This document shows, piece after piece, positions 37,201 through 43,224 of a stretch of DNA of 64,000 bases. Origin of the DNA: Streptomyces sp. P9-A4 (GTDB lineage Bacteria > Actinomycetota > Actinomycetes > Streptomycetales > Streptomycetaceae); assembly GCF_036634195.1 (NCBI RefSeq), contig NZ_JAZIFY010000001.1:3668501-3732500 (forward strand), in the 5' to 3' direction. Numbering within the stretch: position 1 is the first letter of the stretch; every line of letters begins with the position of its first letter. The notes beneath the pieces were generated by a model, which saw only the letters and a program-made list of their open reading frames with translations, was not told the origin of the DNA and made no database searches. Position numbers and translations under genes: made by a program.

Positions 37201-38790
37201 ACGGAGTACCAGCGGGCCGCCACCCAGACCGACCTGTCCCGCCTCTACTTCGGCATGCTCTCGTCCCGGCAGACCACCGCGGCCAAGAACGGAATCACCG
37301 ATCTGAGTCAGGTGCCCCGGCACGAACTCCGGATACCCCAGAGCCACATCAACCCCACCCCGTACGGAAAGCTCTTCAACGAGACGGACAACAGGGCCAA
37401 GGGCGAGAAGTACGGGCACCTCGCTGACCTGCAGAACAACGGGAGCCTCCTCCACGCCGACTTCACGGCCGACGATCCGTGGGGAAGGGTTCCCCAGGAG
37501 AGCCCCGTCCGCGACGCGAGGGCCCTCCTGAACTCCTTCACGTCGATGTCCCTCCTGAACAGGGTGTCGCACACGCCCGTCCCCGGCGGACCGGTCTTCG
37601 GCCTGCAGACGAACGACAACCAAACGTCCCTGCACGCCATGAACCTCCTGTACGCCACCGATCACGGCGTCATCCAGCGCACCTTCCACGAGATCGCGGA
37701 GACCTACCTCTCCCCGAGCGTCGAACCGGCCGTCCACCAGCCGCTGACCGCCCGCCCGGGGTCGTTCTTCGCGGCACTCACCGAGGCGTTCACCGGGAGA
37801 TCCACGTTCGACGCACCGGCGACCCCGCAGAACCAAGCCCCGGTCGACCCTCTTGTACGACAGGTCCCGGTCGACCCTCTCGTACGGCAGATGCTCACCG
37901 TCATCCACCGGAACAACCTCACCACCGCCGCGGCCCGGGAGCTCGTCGCGAACGCGGCGGCGAACGGGCTGACCGTGGCGAACCTCTCCACCCGCCTCTT
38001 CACCGGGCGCATCCACCCGATGTCCCACACCCTCGACGACTACCGGGGCACGACGCCCCCGGCCCTCTTCGGCATCGACCCCTCCGCGCGACACCTGCTG
38101 AACCTCTACGCGGGCGGCTTCGGACGCACCCTGGAGGTCACGGCCCCCGACGGAACGCGGCATCGGTTCGGCGAGGACAACACCTCCGCCCAGCCCATTC
38201 AGGTCCGGTGGGTGGCGGGCGAGGGCTGGCGCGCCGCCGCGACGCTGCCTCCGGGCACGCGCACCCTCATGCCGCCGGCGCACGATCCGCACGCCCCCCT
38301 CAGCTCCTCGTCGCGACCCCCCGCCCCGCCGACGGGCACCCAGACCCCGAGCACCCAGACGCCGAGGAACCAGACCCCGAGGAACCAGACCCCGAGCACT
38401 CAGACGCCGAGCACTCAGACGCCGAGGAACCAGGCGGCCCCGGGCAACCAGCCTCCGAGGAAGCAGACCCAGAGCGCGAACACCCCCCGGAACAACTCGC
38501 CCCGCAACCCGCCCCCCAACACGGGCGGCAACAACCGTGGCGGTGGCAGCGGCAGTTCCGGCCTGGCCGACTCCGCCTTCAACCGGCTCTCCGGCAACGG
38601 CAACAACAGCGGCAGCAGCAACAACCGGCCGAACACCCCCAACAGGCGCCCGAACAACTCCAATAACAACCCCAATATCCCCAACCCGAACTCCACCCCG
38701 AACAGGCCGAACAACCCCAACAGGCCCAACAGGCCCAACAACTCCGGCCAGTCCGGCGGAGGGCATTCCCGTCCGGACAAGTCCTCATGA
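25204..38790 (+). CDS. Giant multidomain type VII-associated protein (4,528 aa), predicted effector or surface protein
   Basis: Regions in order. 1-110: helical WXG/CpnT-like targeting domain. 110-240: hydrophobic helices. 250-330: five PPPK-x-KPGDD repeats. 356-540: second helical domain. 580-870: Ser/Thr/Gln linkers with VTESV repeats. About 873-2630: diverged beta-rich modules, roughly five copies, split by a QTQT linker at 1584-1643. 2713-2936: metzincin-like domain with H2870-E-L-L-H2874-Y-L-G-L-A-D2880-E and Met2908 in GLMV. 2982-3363: Rossmann-like segment, possibly GT-B. 3415-3500: coiled coil. 3603-3956: GT-A-like segment with D3770-F-D3772. 3960-4360: unknown. The last 150 residues are Asn/Pro/Thr-rich. 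No Sec signal; type VII export is inferred from the N-terminus and neighbours. The downstream gene overlaps by ATGA. Enzyme calls are inference. Confidence 0.85.
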   Translation: MSLHFPPECAWLFAALTGEIPPDGDEDKMFALAEAHKGLHGKLKGDIQKQVADALGYTRKNFDGTAAEMYQEAMKAFLGGQEGLDYFNSVTDQAELIANFTRKSATQLQYTKYMIIAQLVELLVEAAVAAALSFFFGASIAAYLQKQAIVRLIIRTRLGRLLVALLMHEIINVGMGVVMDSLSQWIQLNQGTRDEWDHDLTKAAALSGAIQGLLAGPFQALGKLFNKFLSNLFGKDAGKLLGKGLDDALPPPKKLGDDVAPVPPPKNKVGDDLAPTPPPKTKPGDDLGPTPPPKSKPGDDVGPTPPPKSKPGDDLGPTPPPKSKPGDGETPPPSKGSGGDGPKTKGGDTPPPPKSFGQDMSDIFRKHLPGTAGPHPEKAARDFIKEVGDAFERRFGGAEARDAGRNWAQTLLSETGRKGLPDALGDALKPLAGQLDDKAMDVLTKGTADAMGSSILKSMREFGVKGLFEGAHAAVSEGTYNLIFSEEHTFKTSGLTFGSGIVEGRIGHLMETGGEKLGLGLRGKLGLGTPDFGTPGGGSTGDGGSSSSTPESGSLTSDMSDLGLDQLFAEKDDETTTDGSEEQDAPGAPIATTSGSPSPSGTGSSTSSSSSTNTQSTSTSTTSNQNQGQNQGQGQGQNQNQGQNQSQRTDSEASNKTGNNATGPVQPTGLSTESNTPSDTNENADTSTDTSKTDDDTNVSEKPPTISATDTSSPSTPPISLVSETSTGPETVTFSETGPETVVTESVVTESVNTESVNTESVSTESVITESVVTETVVTEAVVTESVTETVVTEGALAPSPDSLLFPPSQADAPQTTNNTTTNDTTTNGITTADITAENTDTITTVSPAQPPPPPPPPPSPHRHIRDFGGPNHTGIGGVQLSPFSDTVVTDLHAQVLETLGIPESRRNAVREQLRTSLTSQSLVDNRHMLMSPDGHRVTVDDDGTTRTLQLRLSLSDPRASLMSDVPGGLPPRNNEQRQTATFSQSRQSGTSRFRGISVPVSTTIPAKPSPVVTGYPVGGTLSLTRQQVTTSSTQTVSVNSTSLHRSSEATHPYHYQGVWTLRESGSDNWSNPVDMGTVTAWFPHHLVADEPAPARVTPFWHEQNTLNDHLDVTPVWALDSLADPGGLLRGVKERFATRLASLAPESLNEVEQFFGIEHQLGALPLHRVRESGGTSTPGTPTPGTIDTNTSAGTFSPVLVDTAGNVLGMFRIVADVRPPETRGREVWVSDSYNFERYVERQTKQDTLRKITSGAAVELFGGVGLNSDATPENKARRDLTPGGQIVFKGGLGWQKDNSLGTGAAHSTNRNMRASAAHVLFPVQVVHHVEFIAADGSSNGTAAMNAVDGRLRALGEPPARVGDVNPETLPNSLKELRGIGLSVTPLRLRGEGLTAVLDQARTWLGDNGFLPKPGLTTPENARARMDNLRTLRLLTSEAALLSSVDELTDGGLRLPFSSVSVDGRVRQVELVLHLERAADRAITHHATLSNVFVSNAGGLSDTSSNQRTSTLAGSLGVSGDLSVGIPAFTTAVGGKASPQIVWTDSPTTALGHSQTIRTGNHDTEVFRVPSRLRMEFLENNQVVVSSPQPPPQTQVQPQTQTQTQVQTQTQTQTQVQTETQPQTHTQVQNQTQTQTQTTVSIPPQTPADPLVDLDLAVPQSRLGRPDTMPPVGGPPVVLPDGAQVDVLLGSDVLQRALNEFLTTDGRPSDDPNQLSTSRPLDPAIQQGVGLPRHTGDLRPAPSSPLTRLAAMATATLRQLGLTATPAPHVTVPAPPAPSVSSDHSRILNHQISPSALLARAHQMSKGVYVVDGLFVPGAFSGSEAVVEVHMVISDPISLGDAKQFGETDLAVGEGGSRQKSTAKLPWELTAELGGKFGANRPPEGNAAPLPTPLTGGFAVKGGYGQGTARTTTDTSSVQITRVAAENSAQHRIRANVEFHVTVRRGKNGVGSSASATTTSLPPITVPGGIEFIATTEQLRRSNGDLSRLAGPPTTPVAAATVPLPARFVRYGALGTDSVLAVVPFTPTAQATTPPNTTNTTTTTDDQAITQPAVTPDPVPPSTSRDEYIRLNTLLTELVNQHAPGALDPGDSRHVPGLQRKIAEYTTTAALAELVGRGANPGTRTDTDTGTEARPGSSSLPPLRFPYMGVFGTTTLTLIVQGRPNLTTAELGATLGRPASAATELEFYSQHRPLDTSVSTVRTTKWSAAVAGNLSVPTSGTPVKASVTPGVAVSQATTVSSSTVAEDRAWQRTKGGNEYDLPYRFTAVLQAPGFVPGTTVTHEISEPVHATVTLRLGGDQAPASDQQVVEQLPPEVHSSGLPPAIHDRLFNQHPSLGFQDTTAVTAVTNGPQLQQAVNEVAPGLLGPLRQDGPVPEALATLLTDAFRKGVSRIGPTGAAATLGGTVTGGRQQVDVRLRMSNPRFVDDTRGMVMDQARVTGTTTATSSATSRTVSAPLAVSGQVKLQNLKPPVDLGLGVTVPTVHYQSIPGGQGSGVGTTARLWTKIGTAGLPGATTGLKTHEVEVDTLVTVTNPEGETRQVTGTAIVRVPEQALLGLGILNQADLAEGVWDMSAPTDEALITLIGASLQNSAVAPQLWLHPDTRPNPGETRAEANALARRIAVDHQRTVHLVIQEDNGPQVTTYDPDGNQVVPPVIAPNEPTTTTTTVPNTNTNTNTAPATTSPVNTSAAPTTENTTDTTNTTDTDEAAPQPPPRQRGQLVENPVRLDELRSFHGTKTAAVHTERFDPKLRQLQPQPGRLDGSMTLIRNHVRREQLADGRTVRRFFVTLPFKLTDGLTEADLRAHQDRMQKVLDTHVNRGYRLPGSGDQLHVTAEFVHSPAHGEAVTLSRTPSPGRADQLHWDVRDNDATVTHELLHYLGLADEYSDADSQDPHLFRRNDRASGVRTEGLMVRTREENLRELPEDYLATIERVSDNAVVPLHTTTVPTPRDDSRLSPDQRVDGTTNQAPEDGTETPTTQHTVDESKVTYLKQPYYASGDQFGIAAALIADENLHVVLIYGKEGDTAPLTPKEQEQLDKERATAEKVKAFYDASNLRGRSEVMSAAEAKTRFDAFIANQNLTARTKKERILGVGDATQRIGRSFSSDLRTKILNAWDLTPEKAPNPAIENWLAGHNIRLDQGDKVAVLWSRFSGKKGEVHIEHDTSYFGVAQIIAGLGDMKAVIVVGDSGYPEPVERDASGEPLPKPVELDDSGLPKPKPQPKYQAIADYFNKGELPGQNGTETNIRTEGFTAQVADLTEFWNDPKTAAWKGNTRTGQFRLFHYLHHHAETRHLGFRSGNLEAMALMGFEVRYLEEPNSEMGGDRMTVWHEVPGQTTPTSVGGGLPPGYERLIVTHSPTRSGQYQKDLSLDVRKDEQKHAAWHEAPRHEDLKKLTAEDGRETSRPKGFTDEDLANIDGYLRHGDPGHGLSTELRNTVTDIADRAKRALDEINRTTKELASTNTNIGKKGPLPQLVRRQGVLTTTLSTANTAFDTAKQDFAQLFAQDSPHEPLAVLRARNIHAQYVAHLLTPPTEQTETTEQTETTEQPEQPETTEHTEPTQHTEPREQPNDADNANARLSPDEQFDGESSKAPNTPAAPPAPPATTIYENDLFTALTTNIDADHQTLSPDAYRARVSESIARGDRISYVVNAIVDFGTITSGTHLQDFVASVHENLPEEMRNRVAIVVGVNDRRFDGVDAVEIVNMRRTIAERVAAIQSPVALAVVTTPLRQRAENAAFPHGEARNATLRSAATRGAIGGLLANSTHPYVSFMDFDNYPHTTPRDRHVFAYFDERLEFRTQETIDPRDVTAPLRPLLIAGGYRIPAEGDPRRGILADETRSRWEAHNRKAESQAAQKSKGRKKNDQLPLGPVPTDVDETVTAFEDEIQHDMRVRERMGGIATFIPYSPEPNLFVDALATLLIPEGDRPPVEFSEQGPEFNGLADSLMSLASWEITQDEPVPPPAPPRPPTTAEEAEKARVAAQERLALAAETLRPAVRGTAFFTEYQRAATQTDLSRLYFGMLSSRQTTAAKNGITDLSQVPRHELRIPQSHINPTPYGKLFNETDNRAKGEKYGHLADLQNNGSLLHADFTADDPWGRVPQESPVRDARALLNSFTSMSLLNRVSHTPVPGGPVFGLQTNDNQTSLHAMNLLYATDHGVIQRTFHEIAETYLSPSVEPAVHQPLTARPGSFFAALTEAFTGRSTFDAPATPQNQAPVDPLVRQVPVDPLVRQMLTVIHRNNLTTAAARELVANAAANGLTVANLSTRLFTGRIHPMSHTLDDYRGTTPPALFGIDPSARHLLNLYAGGFGRTLEVTAPDGTRHRFGEDNTSAQPIQVRWVAGEGWRAAATLPPGTRTLMPPAHDPHAPLSSSSRPPAPPTGTQTPSTQTPRNQTPRNQTPSTQTPSTQTPRNQAAPGNQPPRKQTQSANTPRNNSPRNPPPNTGGNNRGGGSGSSGLADSAFNRLSGNGNNSGSSNNRPNTPNRRPNNSNNNPNIPNPNSTPNRPNNPNRPNRPNNSGQSGGGHSRPDKSS
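25951..26193. repeat. 42-base tandem repeats encoding PPPK-KPGDD-PT
   Basis: After a 39-base leader copy, 42-base units begin at 25990, 26032, 26074, 26116 and 26158. Each encodes a 14-residue block such as PPPKSKPGDDLGPT. It forms a proline-rich stalk between the two helical domains of the giant protein. Confidence 0.9.
27427..27585. repeat. Degenerate 15-base repeats encoding VVTES blocks
   Basis: About eleven copies of GTCGTCACGGAGTCC-like units give (V/N/S/I)-V/T-T-E-(S/T/A)-V pentapeptides. This is a Thr/Glu/Ser-rich linker in the giant protein that could be glycosylated or cell-wall spanning. Confidence 0.85.
29953..30115. repeat. Gln-Thr (CAGACC/CAGACG) repeat tract
   Basis: Repeated CAGACCCAGACG hexamers encode QTQTQVQTQT sequence at residues about 1584-1640 of the giant protein, separating two beta-rich modules. 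Confidence 0.85.
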
Positions 38791-41369
38791 TCGAATCGGG
38801 GCGACCGAACAGGGGAGGGCACGTGCGACAGGGTGACGACGACCGGGCGGAGAGAGCCTCGGACGGGGGCAGGTCCAGGCGGCTGCTACGGCGGTTCAGC
38901 CGCCACCGCGGCACCCCCGCACCGGCCGGTACGGCTCCGGCGACCGTCCCCGCCACCGAAGCCAACGAACCGGCACCGGCCGTGGCCCCGGCACCGCGCA
39001 CGGTCCGCGACGACTTCCCCCACCGCCACCTCCTGCGTTCCTCGGAGGCCCCGGACTCGCCCGTCCGCGCCCTCGTACAGGCGCTGCCCGCCGACCCCCG
39101 GCGGCCCGTCGTGGTGGTCGACGTACCGCAGTCCGCCGCGGGCAACCTCGGTGAGGAACTGGGTTCCCTGCTGGCCCGGTTGCGCGAGGACGAGCCGCTC
39201 TCCCTGCGCCTCGTGCTGTCCGGCGCCGCCGCCCCGGCCGGAGAGGACGGGCCGCTGGCCCAGCGCCTCGCCGATGCCTGGGACGTGACCCTGGAGGCCC
39301 CGGACGCCCCCGCCGTCCTCGCTCCCGGCGGCCTGCTCTACGTCACGGAACCCGCCACTCCCGGCGGCGGCTGGTGGCGCTTCGTACCGGGGGAGGCCCC
39401 CGAACCCCTCGGCACCCGGCTGCCCGCACCCCGCTGGCAGCGCGCCCTGACCCGGGTTCCGCTGGGCCCGGTCGGGGCCGGTGTCGTACGGGCCGTCCCG
39501 GCCGGGCTCGCGCTCGGCCCGGCGGACGCCGCCGCACCGCGCCCCGACGGACCGGCGTACGCCGTCGCCGTCGACCCCGAGCGGCCGGCCGTACTGCTCG
39601 GCACCCCGCGCGCGGACCCGGTCGCGGCCGAGGACCTGGCGACGCTGCTCGCCTCGCTGCCCTCCGAGATCCGTCGCGCCCTGCGGCTCGTACCGGCGGA
39701 CGGGCGGGACGCGACCGCGCTGGCCGAGGAGGTGTGCGACCTCCTCGGCGCGGAACTGGAGGTGACCCTGGGCCTCCCGCTCACCTCCGAGACGGAGAAG
39801 GCGGAAACGGAAGACGGACCGGAAGCGGAAGCGGAGGAACAGGAGCCGGATCGGAGACCGGCCGAATCCGTACGACTGCTCTCCCCCGAGGGCGAGTTCA
39901 CCTGGCCGGCGCCGCTCGCCTCCCTCCTCTGCTCCCCGACCGGAGACGACGGCTCCCGCCCGTCTCCTCGCCCGACCGCCTGGAACCTCCCGGCATCGGC
40001 GGGCACACCCGGCCCGGTACCGGCGACCCTCCGGCTCCCCTCCGGTGGGTGGGCGGTGGCCGTGCGTTCGGGCCTCTGGATCGGTGCCACGCACGTGCCG
40101 CCGTCCGCCGTACGGGACAGGGCGGGCGAACCGCGTGCCCTACGGGTGGAGGTGGCGGCCGAGTGCCTGGCCGAGGAAGCGGTCCGCGAGGCGACCCTGC
40201 GGGACCTGTCGGCCCTCCTCGCCACCCTCGAACCGGCGGCCCGCGCGCATGCCGAACTCGCCGTCTCCGAGGAGGCGGAACCGGAAGCGTCAGCGGCACT
40301 GCGCCGGTTCGCGGTCCGTACGGGCCTGCCCCTGGCGGCCACCCCCAGAACGGCAACCGCTCCGAAAGCAGAACGGGAACCGGAACCGAACCCTGAACAA
40401 GAACCGGAACCGGAACCGGAACGGGAGCCGGAACCCGTAACCCCGGCGTCGGCCCCAACCCCGACCCCGACCCCGACCCCGTCCCCATCCCCGCCCGCGT
40501 CCGCGTCCGCGGCGCAGCCCGCAGAACCCGAACCGACCCGCACGCCGCCCCCGCCGGCCCCGACACCCCCTGCCCCGAAGCCCCCCACCCCGGCACCCAC
40601 CACCCCAGCACTCCGCCCTCCGGTGCTCCGCGCCCCGGTGCGCCGTGCTCCCGAAGGGTTCAGCGGTGAGGCGGACCGGCGGGCGTTCCGGGAACTGGCG
40701 GCGGCCGTCTGGGAGGAGCACAGCGGCCCCGTAGGGCAGGCGCTGATCAGGATGCCGGCGCTGCGCGGGTCGGGGGAGGACGCGGTGCGGGCCGACCTGA
40801 TCGCCGTGAGGCTGTACCTCGCGTCGTCGCCCGAGGACCCGTTCGGTGCCCGCGCGCTCGCCGAGGGGGCGGAGGCGCTGCGCCCGTACGCCGCCTGCCT
40901 GGCCTCCGGGCTGCGGCGCCTGCCCGCCTTGCGGGGCACGCTGGTCCGCGCCGTGGCGGAGCCGTCCGTACCGGACGAGGTGGTGCCGGGTGCGGTGCTG
41001 GTGTGCGACGCCCCGCTGGACGTGGTGCACCTGGAGACGCCGGACGCGCCCGTACCACCCCTGTCCCATGTCCGCTATGCCGTACGGCCGATGACCGCCC
41101 GGCGTACGGCGGTGCTGTCCCGTGACGGGAACGGCGCGCAGGCGCTCTTCGCCGCGGGGACGGCGTTCGCCGTCGTCGCCCGCCACGAGGCGGACGGCGA
41201 GCTGCCCGCCCGGGTGCTGCTCGCCGAACTCCCGGCGGACGCGGGCAGGTTCCGCGAGCCGTCCCCCGAAGCCCTGGAACGGCTGGACGCGGCGGCCCGC
41301 CGGTCCGGCACCGCGCCCTGGCCGGACCGGTGCACCGGCCCGTTCCTCCACGTCCCGCAGGCGCTCTGA
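38787..41369 (+). CDS. Type VII-locus protein with repeated alpha/beta units and an ART-like C-terminal domain
   Basis: 860 residues, ATG overlapping the giant gene's stop (ATGA), so probably translated with it. Residues about 70-490 contain three diverged units with the pattern LLA(R/S/T)L-hydrophobic strand-LA--LG-(x)V, followed by a Pro/Glu-rich linker (about 510-620). Residues about 625-860 look like an ADP-ribosyltransferase fold: RRLPALRGTLVRAV, then VPGAVLVCDAPLDVV, TARRTAVLSRDG, ALFAAGTAFAVVAR and RVLLAEL. In active enzymes the strand before ALF carries E-x-E and an earlier strand S-T-S; here these read NGAQ and lack the serines, so catalysis is doubtful. No signal peptide or membrane helix. 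Family assignment is inference. Confidence 0.75.
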   Translation: MIESGRPNRGGHVRQGDDDRAERASDGGRSRRLLRRFSRHRGTPAPAGTAPATVPATEANEPAPAVAPAPRTVRDDFPHRHLLRSSEAPDSPVRALVQALPADPRRPVVVVDVPQSAAGNLGEELGSLLARLREDEPLSLRLVLSGAAAPAGEDGPLAQRLADAWDVTLEAPDAPAVLAPGGLLYVTEPATPGGGWWRFVPGEAPEPLGTRLPAPRWQRALTRVPLGPVGAGVVRAVPAGLALGPADAAAPRPDGPAYAVAVDPERPAVLLGTPRADPVAAEDLATLLASLPSEIRRALRLVPADGRDATALAEEVCDLLGAELEVTLGLPLTSETEKAETEDGPEAEAEEQEPDRRPAESVRLLSPEGEFTWPAPLASLLCSPTGDDGSRPSPRPTAWNLPASAGTPGPVPATLRLPSGGWAVAVRSGLWIGATHVPPSAVRDRAGEPRALRVEVAAECLAEEAVREATLRDLSALLATLEPAARAHAELAVSEEAEPEASAALRRFAVRTGLPLAATPRTATAPKAEREPEPNPEQEPEPEPEREPEPVTPASAPTPTPTPTPSPSPPASASAAQPAEPEPTRTPPPPAPTPPAPKPPTPAPTTPALRPPVLRAPVRRAPEGFSGEADRRAFRELAAAVWEEHSGPVGQALIRMPALRGSGEDAVRADLIAVRLYLASSPEDPFGARALAEGAEALRPYAACLASGLRRLPALRGTLVRAVAEPSVPDEVVPGAVLVCDAPLDVVHLETPDAPVPPLSHVRYAVRPMTARRTAVLSRDGNGAQALFAAGTAFAVVARHEADGELPARVLLAELPADAGRFREPSPEALERLDAAARRSGTAPWPDRCTGPFLHVPQAL

Positions 41370-41417
41370 GTGGGTGCCCCACAAGGCTCTTCCCCCGTCG
41401 AGAAAGGCAGACCAGCC

Positions 41418-42962
41418 ATGGCAAGCAGAGAGTCCACCCCGGCAGCGGAGAGCACCGGGGACTCTTCGGTGCGACGCGCGGCGGCGCTCGCCGTCCTGAG
41501 CGAGGAACCGTCGGCGGGCCTGTTCCCGGCGACGGCGGAAGCGGTGTCCACCACGGCCGCCACGGCCGCCACGGCCACGGCCACGGCCACGGCCACGGCC
41601 ACAGCGACGGCGGAAGCCACCGCGACGGCACCCGCCCCGACCCCCGCGCCGAGCGAGCCGAAGGCAGAAGCGGAAGCAAAGCCAGAAGCAGAAGCGGAAC
41701 GGGAACCGGAACCGGAAACCACCCCGGCGCCCCCGGCGGCCATCGCCACCCCCGCAGCCGCGACGACCGCCGCAACCACCGCAGCCGCGACCGCAACCTC
41801 CGCAGCCGCAGTCACAGCCGCCACGGCTGCCACCACCGCCACCAGAACCACCACCGCGACGACCGCAACCGCGGCCACCCGAGCAACCCCCTCCACCCCG
41901 TCCTCCGGCACCGGCACCGCCTCCGCCACTCCTCCCCTCGGCCGCCCCAACAAGCCGATGATCGCGGCCGCCGTCCTCGGCGGTCTGGTCCTGATCGGGG
42001 TGCCCTTCCTCGTCTCGGGCCCCGACGACAAGCCGCGCTCCTCGGCCGCCGCAGCCCCTCCGGGCAGCTCGATGCACCCCGGGGGCCCCGGGCCCGGGAT
42101 CGTCCCCAGCGAGCAGCAGCTCGCCGCTCCGGGCACGGACCGGGGCAAGGGCAAGAGCGGGGCGCCGGTGAAGGGTCCGGGGCCCGATGGCGGCACGGGC
42201 AAGGGGCTGGGCCCGATCGGCGGGATCCACGAGCCCGGCACGGGCGTGACGTACGGGAACGGCGGCTCGGGCACGTCCCAGGGCCCGCGGTCCCCGGGCG
42301 CGGGCAGGCAGACGGCGCCTCCGGCCGCGGGCGGCGGCACCGGGGGGACCGCGGGCACCCAGGGCGGCGGCGGGACGAAGGCGACGACTCCGCCGGCCAC
42401 GAAGGCGCCCCCGAAGAACCAGCCGGTGGCACCGCCGCCGGCGACGAGCGCACCCAAGCCGGTCACGTACGCGCATCTGATCGGCCCCGGCTGCGAGACG
42501 CCGGGCTTCGCGGTCGGGGACATGTACACCGACGGCAAGGAAGGCTGGGTGACCAACCGCGGGGGCACGACCTCGTACGGCTGCAGCGGTTTCTTCTACA
42601 GCATGCCGATGTCGGGCAGCTCGCGCTCGGACGGCATCTGGGCGCAGTGGAAGTTCACGACCGGCTCGGTGACGAAGGGCACGTGCGCGGTGCAGGTGTT
42701 CATACCGAACGTGCGGGACATGGCGTACGTGGGCGGCACCCCGGCGCACTACACGGTCTACCGGGCCTTCACGCAGAGCTCGACGAACAACATCGGGAGC
42801 TTCGAGATCAACCAGCCCTCGCACCTGGGCCAGTGGGTCTCTGCGGGCCGGTTCCCGGTCTCGAACAACAAGATCTCCGTCGTCCTGGACAACCGCGGCA
42901 ACGGCGCGGACAACCGCCACGCGGCAGCGGCCCCGGTCCGCGTCGACTGCACGGCCTCCTGA
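41418..42962 (+). CDS. Membrane-anchored protein with golvesin-like C-terminal domain
   Basis: 514 residues. The N-terminal half is cytoplasmic low complexity: Ala-Thr repeats from a GGCCAC microsatellite, then Pro/Glu/Ala. One membrane helix lies near residues 176-198 (IAAAVLGGLVLIGVPFLVSG). A Gly/Pro-rich outside linker leads to about 160 residues with the golvesin/xanthan-lyase-like beta-sandwich pattern: AQWKFTTG, CAVQVFIPN, AHYTVYRAF, FEINQPSHLGQWVSAGRF, ISVVLDN and VRVDC at the end. Cys residues bracket the domain. Such domains bind polysaccharide or serve adhesion. ATG 41418 is preferred over a frame opening at 41370; GAAAGG lies upstream. It is the last gene of the type VII locus. Confidence 0.78.
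   Translation: MASRESTPAAESTGDSSVRRAAALAVLSEEPSAGLFPATAEAVSTTAATAATATATATATATATAEATATAPAPTPAPSEPKAEAEAKPEAEAEREPEPETTPAPPAAIATPAAATTAATTAAATATSAAAVTAATAATTATRTTTATTATAATRATPSTPSSGTGTASATPPLGRPNKPMIAAAVLGGLVLIGVPFLVSGPDDKPRSSAAAAPPGSSMHPGGPGPGIVPSEQQLAAPGTDRGKGKSGAPVKGPGPDGGTGKGLGPIGGIHEPGTGVTYGNGGSGTSQGPRSPGAGRQTAPPAAGGGTGGTAGTQGGGGTKATTPPATKAPPKNQPVAPPPATSAPKPVTYAHLIGPGCETPGFAVGDMYTDGKEGWVTNRGGTTSYGCSGFFYSMPMSGSSRSDGIWAQWKFTTGSVTKGTCAVQVFIPNVRDMAYVGGTPAHYTVYRAFTQSSTNNIGSFEINQPSHLGQWVSAGRFPVSNNKISVVLDNRGNGADNRHAAAAPVRVDCTAS
41565..41603. repeat. GGCCAC hexanucleotide microsatellite
   Basis: At least five consecutive GGCCAC/GGCCGC units encode Ala-Thr repeats at the N-terminus of the golvesin-domain protein. 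The unit keeps the frame. Confidence 0.85.
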
Positions 42963-42975
42963 CCGAACCACCGAC

Positions 42976-43007
42976 CCCGCCGCTCTTCCACCCCGAGGAG
43001 CGGCGGG
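42976..43007 (+). terminator. Terminator hairpin after the type VII locus
   Basis: CCCGCCGCTC pairs with GAGCGGCGGG across a 12-base loop, starting 14 bases after the stop of the golvesin-domain gene. No long U tract follows, as usual in Streptomyces. Confidence 0.7.
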
Positions 43008-43076
43008 CCTCTGTGTACTACCTCACACCGAGGCCGCACCCAAGCACCCCACCCCGGCCCACCCCGGAAAACCGAA

Positions 43077-43110
43077 GAAGGCCGACACCGTCTTCACGGT
43101 GCCGACCTTC
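43077..43110 (-). terminator. Terminator of tRNA-Leu
   Basis: GAAGGCCGACACCG and CGGTGCCGACCTTC form a 14-base stem (one G-T pair) with a six-base loop. On the minus strand it is followed by TTCGGTTTT. It lies 28 bases beyond the tRNA 3' end. Confidence 0.8.
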
Positions 43111-43137
43111 TCATCGGTACTACTGGAGCGATGCTCC

Positions 43138-43224
43138 TGGTGCGCGAGGGGGGAGTTGAACCCCCACGCCCTTTCGGGCACTGGAACCTGAATCCAGCGC
43201 GTCTGCCTATTCCGCCACCCGCGC
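43138..43224 (-). tRNA. tRNA-Leu (anticodon CAG)
   Basis: The 87-base minus-strand sequence starts GCGCGGGTGGCGGAATAGG and ends CTCGCGCACCA with the CCA encoded. The anticodon loop reads TTCAGGT between CTGGA and TCCAG, giving CAG. A long variable arm (GTGCCCGAAAGGGCGT) marks a class II leucine tRNA. The T loop is GTTCAACTC. Confidence 0.96.

Noticed and set aside
43138..43224. tRNA-Leu as an attachment site for an integrated type VII island
   Set aside because: No integrase gene and no duplicated tRNA 3' end were found within the window, so there is only adjacency.
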